DNA from: Buddleja alternifolia
Lineage: Eukaryota; Streptophyta; Magnoliopsida; Lamiales; Scrophulariaceae
Direction: 5' to 3'
Assembly (NCBI GenBank): GCA_019426215.1
Contig: WHWC01000159.1
Span: 37,712-101,711 of the forward strand
DNA: 64,000 nt
Shown here: piece by piece, positions 44,459 through 55,294 of the stretch
How the letters are laid out: the number at the start of each line of letters is the position of its first letter
How positions within the stretch are numbered: position 1 is the first letter of the stretch
The notes under the pieces: model-generated
What the model was told of the DNA's origin: nothing
Database searches by the model: none
The model's input: only the letters and a program-made list of their open reading frames with translations
Position numbers and translations under genes: made by a program

Positions 44459-45825
44459 TGATAGGAGTCGTTTTTACATATGTTTTTAGGTCCTTTTAAT
44501 GACAATTCAGGCCCACATATCGTTTATTTCGTGCCACCCGTGCGTTTAATATGTGTGTAAAGTGCTTTCAGGTAGTAAGCGACGATGGACGAAGAAAAGG
44601 GCAAAAAGACGACTCATTTACCCAACGCTGCCTAAGGCTTCGCATTGAGGCGCCTAGGCGCGACCCATCAAACAACAAGCTTCGCACTTCCGCGCCTAGG
44701 CGCCTGAACCGCCACTCCTAGGCGCCACATATCGAGTGCCTGGGCGCCCCATTTTGTGCGCCTGGGCGCCCCAGAACTTTTGCCCCAAGAAAGACACGCC
44801 ACATAGGTGGCGCCTAGGCGCCGATCAACGCGCGCCCAGGCGCCGCGATAACAGAATTTTGGAACTATAAATAGGATTTTTCAATTCATTTTGTGGGTTC
44901 GGAATCTTGGGAATTGGGAGCATTTTCTGGGGTTTTGGGCCATTATCACTGATCTTGAAGAGCAAGAAGAGGATAAGAGCCAAGGATTGAAGCTACATCA
45001 AAAGATCTATTGCCATTCAACCTTATAGGGAGTTTCTTTCATTGTTCATTGCATTTGATGTTTACATTTATGTATAAGAACTTGTTGAATTCTTCTATGT
45101 TGATAGTTATGGGCTAAATTCATATGGCTAGGGCCTTGTAAGAATTGATTTGTGATTTATTCGAATTATTGATAATTGTTGAATTAATTCCTTTGTTGCT
45201 ATGTGTTATGAATTTGTGCTTATGCTCCTTACATGTGATTGATCACCATATGTTTTATCAATTGCCTAGCTTAGTGTCTTGAGAAAGAGTTAAGTTAGGG
45301 TGCAAGAAATTCATAGCATCACCGATCAAATAGGAGTTGCCCTAGACATAGGTAAAGACTCCCGGGTGAAGTCGTTAGATTCTAATCGAGTAAACTCTCG
45401 TTCCTTAATGCATGCTTAGAGGTTAGATTTCCGGGTAGACATACTTAGGAAACCACCGCTTAAGTGTAGGAGTATATTGTGAGACATCGGGTATTCTTTA
45501 CCTTAGGAGTTTTCACCATAGCAACTAGGTCTAATAATTCAACAAGAGTCTTTGAGCGAATAAGGATCAACAAGAGTCTTGCATGTGCCTTAGTCTATCT
45601 CTCACACTTGAGTTTCAATCCGTGGCTTGTTCTTATTTCTTTTGTTCTTTGTTTGCTTACTTGTTTTACTCTTAATTTCCGTTAATTTGTCTTTACGTTT
45701 ATTCGAAAATCATAAGCTAAAAATCCAAGTTTCCGTGGTTCGACAACCCGGACTTATTTTGTCCATTTTTTATTACTACACGACTAGTATACTTGCTACC
45801 AAGCACGTTAGCTTCTAACGTGTCA
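44459..45825 (+). repeat. 3' LTR of Gypsy-2
   Basis: 1,367 bp, starting TGATAGGAGTCG. Its palindrome array has four cores at exact 22-bp steps (44692, 44714, 44736, 44758), plus 44650 and the pair 44810/44832. Outside the array it differs from the 5' LTR by scattered substitutions. Confidence 0.94.
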
Positions 45826-45830
45826 GATAC

Positions 45831-46065
45831 AAAGTTAGATCAAGTCATTAGAGCTTTTTGATTTGCATTATCTATATTCTTGTCTCTCATTTTTTTTAAG
45901 TTGTAAAAATGCTTGTAACTCTCGATATATATAAAATGCATTTTTCAGCTGAAACATCTCGTTGAAGCGTAACTAACTTATCTAATCAAAGCTAACTATT
46001 ATTTTGGCTGTCTAACTCTTGAACTATGAAAGAGTAAGTATTGCCATCATCAAAAAGGGGGAAAT
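45831..46065 (+). pseudogene. End of the env-like ORF and 3' untranslated region of copia A, with PPT
   Basis: After the Gypsy-2 target duplication the env-like frame continues seven codons to TAG at 45849-45851 (KVRSSH). The short untranslated stretch ends in the polypurine tract AAAAAGGGGGAAAT at 46052-46065, directly before the LTR. Copia C has the same tract. Confidence 0.88.
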
Positions 46066-47570
46066 TGTTAGGAATTTCATGTTAGATGTTTTGATGATGA
46101 CAATTAGGACCTTTGTTAGACCCCAAAATTATGTAAGTTTGTTTTTCAGCTTTGAAGTATTAGATTTGTAATAGGCTTTGTTTTATATTTGTTCTAGAGT
46201 GTTAGGCTAAGTAGTCTTAGGCTAAGCGTCTGATAATTTCTGAGTGAGTTTATCAGTGGTAAAGTTCGAAGACTCAAGCGCCTGATTTCTGAATGAAGAT
46301 AAAGTCTCCAAGCGTCCAATTGATCAGCTATGTCAAGCGTTACCTTATGGGACAGAAGTAATTTCACCTGAATTTATTTCTAAGTCCAGAAGGAGTTTTA
46401 ATGCAAATATTCTCAAAGCATTAAATACCAATGGGCATTTAATTCAAATGCATTAAATGCTGATAAGAGCATTAAATGTGATAAGCACTTTCAGTCGTAC
46501 GGAGAAGCCACCTTATTGGATTGTCAACCATTCAAAGACTGCAGCACCAACTTTTGTGCAGCAGATTTTTAGGAAAAAGGACAAAAGCTGTTCACTTGCG
46601 AAAGTGAGAGACACGCGCCCTTGCATGTGTCAAACGGACACTTTTTCCAAGAATGTCTATAAATAGGATTTCAACAACAAGCCAAATACAGAGAACATTT
46701 ATCAAGTCGAATTGCTGTTTCATTGAAGTCTCATTCCTTACAATCTCGGAAAAGCCAAACTTTCAACAAATTATTCTCTTTGCTTTTCTTCCAATCCTGA
46801 GATAGTCAACCTAATATTTCAAACATTCTTTTCGAAGAAACTACACTACTACTGAGATATTTCCAGCAAACCCTTTTAGAAAAACCCCTATCCAACCCTC
46901 GCGATCTGTGTGAAGTCGAAGTTGGATACTTGCCATATTTCTGGGTGAAAGAAGCAAGGGGATTGAAGTGATTTGGAGCAGAAATCTGTGTGATCAAGGA
47001 GCTCAAGTCATCGACATCCATCTCTCCCTAATTTGTAGAAGATTCTGTGTGATTCTTTGAGAATCATTTTAGTGGATCCAAGTGTTCGAGGAGAAGAAGG
47101 ACGTAATTGGGATTACACAACCTAACGAACCTTAGAAACATTGTGTCATTTACTTTTCAGTCAATTCTTTTATCTATCATATCATTGCATAAACTGATTA
47201 AGTAGAACACAGTCAAAATCTAAGCAACTAAGAAACTTCTTGTGACGCTAAAGCTTTTAAAAGAAGACTACAAAAATCATTCCGTTGTGCTAACACTGAT
47301 CAAAGAAGTGAACGCTCAAACCTACTCGGTTAAAGTATTCAATTCTTGAAATCTAAGTTAACTTTAAACACAGTCTTCATTAGACGCTTCACCAAAGCGC
47401 CTATATTTTTAAGTAAACGCTTAAGTCAAGCGTTAGACTCTTCAAGCGTCTACTTTTTCAAGCTTCCAAAAATCATTTTAATATGAAATCTTTTGAAGTC
47501 GAAAAAGATTTCAGGGTCTATTCAACCCCCACCCCTTCTAGACCCTTTCGTATGCCACTTGGGACCAACA
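46066..47570 (+). repeat. 3' LTR of copia A
   Basis: TGTTAGGAATTTC to GGGACCAACA, 1,505 bp. It keeps the TATA box TATAAATAGG at 46658-46667 and lacks about 24 bp present in the 5' LTR. Flanked by ccctt. Confidence 0.95.
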
Positions 47571-48174
47571 CCCTTATTCCTGAATGTCCCCCTACAATGG
47601 AACTATGCACAGATTCAATAAGTTGTTGCCTTAAATCAGTGCATTTTCTCACATAGATCTTACCTTTATACCTCAAAACCACTCCATAAAATGAGTACAA
47701 GGACACATCATACGGCCTAAGCAAACAGCTTGTTATGGCTTCTTTAACCTCCTATAGCATTCAATGAGTTGTTGAATCCATATAGGTTTACTGTTGAGAT
47801 CACTGAACACTGTGATATATGTTTTCCAGTGTTGTGATCTTCCATCCCCCCCGGACAAGGCATCAACTGCCTTATTTTCTGATTCTTTTTTGTATTCAAT
47901 TTTATACTGGAACCCCATCAATTTAGCTATATTATTTTTGTTGGAATGCAGTGGCGATCCTTTGCTTAAGTAAGTGTTTGAGACTTTGCTGATCAGTTCT
48001 AATTAAGAACTCCATACCCATCAAATAATGTTTCCATTTCCCCACTGCTAATATTATGGCCAGAAATTCCTTCTCATAGATTGATAGTCCCATACTTCTA
48101 AGACCTAAGGCTTTGCTTAAATAAGCTATCAGATGGTCCCCTTTCTAATTAAGAACTCCTTACCCATCAAATAA
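47571..48174 (-). pseudogene. pol: Chromovirus-like fragment, part 1: RT/RNase H end to integrase finger
   Basis: Minus-strand translation gives the RNase H segment (SIYEKEFLAIILAVGKWKHY with a frame-shift, LIRTDQ), a linker (FQYKIEYKKESENKAVDALS) and the integrase zinc finger start (SSIVGGHSGI), broken by copia A at 47570. It continues at 13542. At the right end, 48143-48174 repeats about 30 bp of this fragment's own sequence (47998-48030) before joining an LTR end. Confidence 0.8.
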
Positions 48175-49140
48175 TGGTGGTCCCAAGTGGCATACGAAAG
48201 GGTCTAGAAGGGGGGGGGGGGGGGGGGGGGTTGAATAGACCTTGAAGTCTTTTTCGACTTCAAAAATTTCGTATCACGTTTAAAGATTAGATTGCTTAGG
48301 AAGCTGAGCGCTTGGGTCAGACGCTTCAGTAAAGATAACTTAGACTTAGTGATTTTAGCAATTTACTAAAGTAGGGTAATCAGTTAGATCGCTTAATCAG
48401 GGTTAGCACAGCGGAAATGATTTTAAAGCTTTAGAGTTCGTTTTGGTTAAATAGTCGCTTGGCAGTTTATCTTGTCTTTTTTTGAATAAATAAGATAATA
48501 TAAAAGAAGACAATAATAAAAGTAAATGACACAAGAAATTGTAAGGTTCACTGGGTGATGTAATCCCAACTACGTCATTCTTCTCCTTTTTCACTTGGAG
48601 GGAATTTACTAGGTTGATTATCAAAGAATCGCACAGAATCTTCCACAAGATAGTAAAGAGATGAAAAATGATTTCGGGCTCCTTGGTCACACAGATTTCA
48701 GCACCAATGAAGATCTTCTTCTACAAGCTTCTCTCACTCAAAAATACTTCCTGTAAGGGGTTTCAACAACTTTCTCACTCAGATGAAAGGTTGAGGGTTT
48801 TTTCACACATGTTTTGTTTGTTTTTGGAAAGATCAAACAACTTAGAATATGTTAGTAAGAATTTAGGTTTCTTCATTGGAAGATGTTTGAGATATTTGTA
48901 ACTGTCTGGAATGTATGTAAAAAGCGTGAAAGATTTTTGGCTATGGAGTTTCTAAGCTTTTCTTGAGATAATATTTCAACAAAGTTTTCTTGTGTATGTA
49001 CGTATGTCTCTCTCTGTTTAGGGTTTGCTGGAATGAGGTATTTATAGGCTATTCTTGGAAATTGTCCATTGGAAACATGTGAGCGCGTGCTTTTTACGTA
49101 GCGTGTGAATCTGCCTTTTCTCTGATTCAGATTCGGAAAG
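48175..49140 (-). repeat. LTR remnant of copia D (3' portion of a SIRE-type LTR)
   Basis: On the element strand it ends ...CCACTTGGGACCACCA and is clearly homologous to the other copia LTRs, but more diverged than B or C over comparable parts. It contains a 21-G run (plus strand 48210-48230) and a TATA-like TATAAATA (49046-49039). It is truncated at 49140 against the 3' LTR of copia C, so U3 is missing. Confidence 0.75.
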
Positions 49141-50048
49141 GGTATACGAAAGGGTTCTAGAACGGGGGGGGGGGGTGAATAGACCCTGAAGTCTTTTTCG
49201 ACTTCTAAAAACTTTCGTATTACTGTGAGGTATTTGAACGCTCGGAAAGCTTTAAGCGCTGGGTGCGGCGCTTGAGAGATGATGACTTAAGCGCTAGTTT
49301 CAGGCGCTTGAGAAAAGTTAACTTAGATTCGGTGATTTCAACACTTACCAAAGTAGGGCAGAGTTTAGTCACTAAATCAGGGTTAGCACAGCGGAAATAA
49401 TTTAATACCACTTATCCGACTTTTAATGCATCTTGTCTTATTTCCGTTGGAAATAATTTGTCCGTTTGATTCATGCATTCTTTAAGTCTCTGGATAGCTT
49501 TGGGTTTGAATCTTCAGGTTACGTTCTTTGTAGGTCGTGTTGGTTTAGCCTTCTGGACGCTTGCTGAAGAGGACAGTTTTTCTCGTGCATTGGACAGACG
49601 CTTGGACTGATCCTGAGTCTCTTCTCTTTATTTCAGACGCTTACTCTTCAATCTTGTCTTTGATAGGCTCACTCAGAATTCCATCATTGACTTAGTGTTG
49701 AGTATTCGGCCTGAGTTATCCATTCGTATTTTGAGCGCTGGAGTTGTAACCTGCAATAGTCTCTAAAACGTTTGACGGACGCTTCAAGAGATCTTTATCT
49801 TCTGTAGCTTTAGACGCTTGATCTTCAACTTTATCACTTGGTAGACTCACCCAGAATTCTCCTTAGTGATTTAGTATCACATTCTTAGTCGAAAATTCTA
49901 CAAAGATAAAAACTATAAGCCTAAGATAAATAAGCTTTCAGGTACTTATACACAATATTCTATGAAAGCTTTTATACTTACAGTTTTCGGGGTCTAACAG
50001 GAAGTCCTATTTGTCATCATCAAAACATCTAACATGAAATTCCTAACA
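49141..50048 (-). repeat. 3' LTR of copia C, internally deleted and end-truncated
   Basis: It matches the 5' LTR up to the segment ending gcggaaat (about 49397; 61117 in the 5' LTR). It then jumps to sequence matching 62088 onward, so about 970 bp is missing. The deletion ends share a short attttaata-like stretch. The U5 end lacks about 14 bp (tgttggtcccaagt). Confidence 0.9.
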
Positions 50049-50062
50049 ATTTCCCCCTTTTT
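50049..50062 (-). other. Polypurine tract of copia C
   Basis: The element strand reads AAAAAGGGGGAAAT directly before TGTTAGG, identical to copia A. Confidence 0.92.
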
Positions 50063-50235
50063 GATGATGGCAATACTTATTTAGTTCAAGCGTTAGATAC
50101 CTAAAGTACGAGTTAGCGTAGGTTAGTAAGTTAGTTTGAGCTTCAACGAGATGTTTCAGCTGTAAAATGCATTTTATATATATCTTTCATAGTACAAGCA
50201 TTTTACAACTGAAATGAAAGAATCACAAGTAAAAA

Positions 50236-53200
50236 TCAAGATCGTGATTTGATCTTGTATCTCTTAGTCATTTCAGCACGGATTGCTTCAGTTATCTGAT
50301 CTTCTAGCGTCATCATCGCAGCATGATCTTTACTGATTATATGTTTGTTTTCTTTACTTGTCGTGCCTTGAAAGTAATGAACTGCTTATCCCATTCCTCT
50401 GGACTGATGCCTATGTATCGTAGGCAAATTCTGAAGGTTTGGTCAAAGTCAGACATTTTTCTCTCTAAGGCTAAGACTGCTGGATCAGATGGTTCTGGAA
50501 TTGACGCTCTGAGAAGAGGAATATCAAATTGTTCAAGCAGTGCTCTTGAAGGTAATGGAAGATTTGGATAGAGCACTCTTGGGGTTTCTTTTTTATTAGA
50601 TGCTCCCACCGAGGTAGTTACCCAAGAAGGATAGGGATACCTTGGCTCTGTACTTAGTGTGAGGGGGGTATCAATATGTTGACGCTTGGATGGTGGAGGA
50701 GGATCTTGATCTTTAGATGTTGAAGATTTCCTCTTTTCTCCCTTTTTTTCCCCTTTATTGCCATCATCAGTCTGTATGAAATGCTGAGTAAGAAGACTGA
50801 CTTGAGTAGCAATCTGAGCGACAGAGGCCTCAAGATTGGTCAGACGCTGGTCGAAATGTTCTTTCATGACCAGCAGTTGAGCGTGATTAGCGTCTGTAAG
50901 AGAGGTCTCAAGAACCGTGAAACGGTGGTTTAGATCATTTGTTAAAGCCACATGACTTGCCTGAGTAGCTGTAGATAGTTGCTGTATTTGAGTTAGGCAT
51001 TCAGTCATGGACGCTTGAGCGCCGGGAACCGCAGTGCTAACTCGAGGCTTAAAACGGGATGTGTGTTTGAGAGATTCAATAGGTACTTGATAATTAGGTT
51101 TAAATACTGTTCCTCGAAGCTCTGGGGCACTGTTGGACTCGGTGGATGCAGTAGAGTCGGATTCAGTTGAATTGGGGGAATTAGGCGCTTGAGGGGATTC
51201 TGGTGAGCGCTCAGTAGCAGGTAACGTTTCAGCTGGTGCTGCAGTAGATGTTGACTCTATACGGCTAAAGTCTGTAAATTGAAAGTCCAAGCTGGCAAGC
51301 GGCTCATCTGCATATGGATATGTAGCAGTTTGTAGAAGTTCATTCAAATGTAGAGTGGGGAGATAAGTACCTTGAATGAACGTGCTGATAGGACTATCCA
51401 TGGCCCTGATGTACATTGGCCCGAGGATATCCAGCACATGGGTGGGAAAGATTTTGGAAGGCGCTTGGCAGATGGAGAACAAGGCATCTGGACAATAGTG
51501 TTGTGAGAAGCCAATTAGCCTATCTGTTGGGAGAGTCTTCGGTTTCCGAGAGTCGGGAACATAGAGCCTGTAATACTCTTCCAAGTATGGGTAGATGGCT
51601 GAAGCAAGCGCTTGAGTTCTTTCCAGCAGCAACAAAACAAAATTATAGTGACTTAAGACTTCTTGTCTGATAGATGGAAGAAGTGGATATCCTCTGAAAG
51701 GATTGATCCGAGAGCCATTCCACTGTCGTAGATTTTCTGTGAAGATTTTGTCGAATAGGGAGACTGGAGGCATAATTGTCATCATGAGAGAAAAGTTGTC
51801 TTCACAGTGGCTAGGGGTGAAGTTCAGACAGGACAGGGGAGAAGAACCGCTGGTGGACGCTTGATCAGCAAAGCGTAGAGAAGAGTTAGCCAGTTTGTAC
51901 AACGCTTGCCTTAAAAGGTGTTCAGGTTGGTGGCGGATCAGAGGCAGCTTCAGAACTGGTCCAAGTCTATGTTGACGCTGCTTTAGCATGTATCGTGCAA
52001 ATTTGCTCTTTTTATCATGGATCCCTATTCTGAACAGATGGGGAGCGCTAACCAATTCTTCAAATTTATACTTGTCACCCTAATAAGCTTCAGCCCATTT
52101 TACCTCAGTCATGCAGTACTCAGTTCCTGCATTAAGTATAACACGAAATCCTTGGTGATGAATATCACAGATGGACTCAAAACGATACCTGTCTAGTTGG
52201 TAGTTAGCGTTCCAGACCCAGTCAAAATATGCATCGGCTTCAATTTGAATCATCTCGGTCAGTGAAGCTGGACGCTCACTGGCATGTACTCCTTTATTCT
52301 TCCACAAGAGGAGAGGATTAGCCGAGCGCTTGTTTTCCTTGCTATTTACCAGTGTTGGGGAGTGAGAATAGCCTTCTCTGTTTAGTAGCTTTTTCGTTGG
52401 GTTCACAAGCTTATCCTGACGCTCATAGACTCTGATGTTGAAGTCTCTGAGAGCGAAGCCAGTGGGTTTGCTTGTCCCACAGTTCAGATAATAAGCTAAA
52501 TCAACATCAGCTCTGGGAGTCTTGCCTCCTTGCCTCTGTGCTTGGAGAGTCACTGAAGCCGGGATGTGTTTGGAAGTCTTCCTGAGTTCAAGAGCTGTGT
52601 AATAAGCTTTATCAGCTGGGGTCAATGCTGTGTTAAATAGAGTGTTGCGTACAGCCAGATCAAACTTTATGAGCTTGGCGATATCATTCTCAGCATTGAT
52701 AAAACTTTCTTCATTATATCCTGTAGGTATGAAGGTTTCTGCGGGCGCTGGAGGGAAATAATCGACGGAGTGATCGATGGTCTTTAAGGGATCCAGCTTG
52801 AAGAAATGTTGATGAATCACAACGTCGTTAGCATCACTCTGACCTTCTGAGCATGCCTCTGTTGTACTTGGTAATGCAAGCAATGGTTGAACCCCTGGGA
52901 TTTCAGGTTCATCAGGCTCGAGATTTGCAGATTCGATGGCAGCTTCATGTGCGATGGCCACAATGTTGGCCATATCAACATCCAGATGGACATCAACTGG
53001 TGGTTCAAAGGATGAATCGGAATAGCAGCTATGGCTTGGTCGCTTAGTGTCGTGTGTGTAGCCTCAGAAGAAATGGCAGCAGTTGGACGCTTACGTCTCT
53101 TGAAGATACGTTTCACATTTACCCCTTCGGCTGGGGACGCTTGAGTCTATGGAACTGCCGGTTCTCCAAAGTCGATATTTTTGAGGACCTTTTCCAGATC

Positions 53201-54150
53201 CTTCCGACTAATGAGGGTATAGAGTCCTCGTCTTCTTCATCACTTTTGATAGGTTGAGCCTTAGGCTTTCGAGGAGCCCGTTTCTTTGTGACAGTGGGAC
53301 GCTTCACATTACGTTTAACCTTCTCCTGATCTGGGCGCTCAGCCTCCTCATTGGATGCTGCACGTACAACTTGGCGCTCAGAGAGAGGTCTAGCAGCACC
53401 TCCAACTTTGGGTGGATTGAAGAGATTGTTGATGATTCTTGGCCCATAGAACTTATGCTTGGCCACGGTGACTCCTGCTGAAGAGGTGCACTTTGCTCGG
53501 AAAATTAGATCACTTAAAACTAGGCCATAAGGTCTGTTTGAAGTGCATAGACTGTCTCTGAATCTGCTGAATATATAGGCGCTCCAGTTGATTTTTATCT
53601 TGAGCAAGATAGCAGTCATCATCTGGAACTGGGTTGGGTTGATTTTGTCAAAGGTTCCCACTCTGCATTCAATGTTTTTACTGCATAAGTCAGCTAAGAC
53701 TTGATACCTGTTCACTATATCTTTCTTCTCAAAGTACGGTTTGTATGGAACACCATCGTAGGTGCTAATCTGAGTCCAGACTTCTTGAATTTGTTCCTCA
53801 GTGATAGTGTCTAAAGTCGCTCCGTCGTTAGGTAGAGAGAAATTCTGGGCAATAGAGGCCGCAGAGAGAGTGAACGTCTTTGATTCCGTCTTGGGGACAG
53901 GAAACAAACAAGTGGTGGAAGTCTCATCGTCAGACAATCTAGCATTTCTCCAGAAAAATTCTAGTTCTTCAGGAAACATGTACGAGTGTTTGGTGAGAAA
54001 TTTCTGAAGCCCAGCCTCTGCTACAGAGTCCATCATTTCCGTTAAATCAATTTGGGGGTTTTCATTGAGAAACCTCCAATCGATTATAAGGCCTTCAGTG
54101 ACCTTAACAATAACTTTAGTGGTTCCAGCAGTAGCTTTCTTGGTTGCCAT
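50236..54150 (-). pseudogene. Env-like third ORF of copia C, degraded but nearly complete
   Basis: I start at 54150 (MATKKA) because copia A starts at the matching place. The C copy is also open upstream to 54318, but that extension is not conserved. The N-terminal domain runs to 53119 with a frameshift near 53170, a second lies near 52980, an in-frame TAG is at 52080-52082, and the last large open part is 52055-50337. A further frameshift there hides the true end, TGA at 50236-50238 (KIKSRS). The N-terminal domain ends RPYGLVLSDLIFRAKC, the middle domain contains DVDLAYYLNCG and FSICQAPSKIF, and the C-terminal part has heptads and a basic SSTSKDQDPPPPSKRQ segment. No transmembrane segment is visible. 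Confidence 0.85.
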
Positions 54151-55294
54151 TAGTGAGAAGTAGACAGAGATTAAGAATGAAAATTTTGTTTTTGAGAGAG
54201 AGAGATTTTTCTTGAACGAATGAAAGAGAGTGTAAGAGAGTTTATGTTCTGCAGAAAGTGTGTTTTGAAATACTACAATTTGAATGTTTTTTGTGTTTGA
54301 AGGTTGAGATGTTGACACGTGGAGGAGTATAAATCTCAGCCATTAAAATACGACTGTGGACGTGAATTTAGATTTAATAAGCACGGTTACTTTTAGTAAC
54401 AACCACATATACTATTTTAACGTTCTATTAAAAGTTTGAAACAGAGACTTTTGATATACTGAAAGTGATACGTGTGCCCATTAAAAGCGGACACGTATTT
54501 TATGAAAACCGTTCGGGAACCGAAATTTTGAACAACTATTCAAATACCCGCCAAAAGTTTGTGGGAGCGTCTGGACCTATTCAGAAGAAAATGACGCTTG
54601 AAATAATTCAGTGTGATTTTGACGCTTGAGAATCTTGAGGTTCTCTTTCAAGTAACATTTTGTGCTTTAGCGGTCATCGTAACATATAGAATTATTCTTG
54701 TCAGGGTATGTATGAGGACACAGTTTCCCAGTTCTTATCATTATGTCTTGGTGGTAGTGTTTTACTTTTGGTTTAAAATATTCAGCGCTGGTTGTATTCG
54801 CCTAAGATACATGGTAATTGTACTTACGCGTGTACATGTGCTGAACCATCTTTGAAAAACGTGATGAGTACCCATGGGTTTTCTTGAGCGAAAGGTGAGG
54901 AATGTCAAGTCAGCATTAATTGCATCGATTGACTAATCCACTTTCTTGTTTAGCGTAGGGTAATGTACGCTTGCTTTTAAAGGATCTTTTTACTAAGCGC
55001 CTTAGCTGGGAATAAAGCTAAGCGTTCAGTTTATTTTGAGAGGGCACAGACGCTAAAGAAAACATTTGATAAGTGTCTGAAAGAGTTTAGCGTATAACGC
55101 TAAGTGCTTATGACCAATGTAATAATAAAAAAAAAACGGTTTTGGTCATTCTCACTGAAGTTCAGTTATGCCTTTTAAGGTTCCTCCTGTGTAGGTTCTC
55201 CTTAATATTGATAACTTATTGAACGATTTTATGCGTAAAAAGAATTTTATTCCCCCTAAATTTATGCTTAATGAAAGTATGATGTTTCAAATGA
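54151..55294 (-). promoter_or_regulatory. Post-pol spacer of copia C
   Basis: This is noncoding. On the element strand it has a purine tract AAATTTAGGGGGAAT (55263-55249) just after pol. Near the env-like start it has CCACGTGTC (54322-54314) and a CT-rich leader (about 54215-54180). The pattern parallels copia A 33527-34364. Confidence 0.5.

Larger units (their letters stand above)
38625..45825 (+). mobile_element. Gypsy-2: non-autonomous gag-protease-only Athila-like element in copia A
   Basis: The element is 7,201 bp with LTRs of 1,350 and 1,367 bp, an Asp-type PBS, one gag-protease frame, a conserved post-pol motif, a 3' region like that of Gypsy-1, a hairpin and a PPT. RT, RNase H, integrase and the extra post-pol ORF are absent. 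A perfect 5-bp target duplication shows it was integrated by an active integrase, so enzymes must have come from another element. Gypsy-1 relatives are the obvious candidates because gag, protease and the 3' region are closely similar. Confidence 0.93.
13543..47570 (+). mobile_element. Copia A: SIRE/Maximus-type Ty1/copia element hosting two Ty3/gypsy insertions
   Basis: The element spans 34,028 bp gross and about 13.9 kb after subtracting Gypsy-1, Gypsy-2 and their target duplications. It has both LTRs, the PBS (15079-15090), gag, pol split at 18328/31217, a post-pol spacer, a long env-like frame split at 38624/45831, a PPT (46052-46065) and a perfect 5-bp target duplication. The long ORF after pol and the total size fit the SIRE/Maximus group. 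All three ORFs carry stops or frameshifts, so this copy is not autonomous. Confidence 0.95.

Noticed and set aside
44692..44770. CRISPR-like array of short repeats at regular spacing
   Set aside because: Repeat cores are 12-13 bp palindromes with 9-10-bp spacers inside a plant LTR, with no cas genes.
54151..54318. N-terminal extension of the copia C env-like ORF with a hydrophobic stretch (signal-peptide-like)
   Set aside because: Copia A has an in-frame stop directly before the equivalent start codon, and the extension is not conserved.
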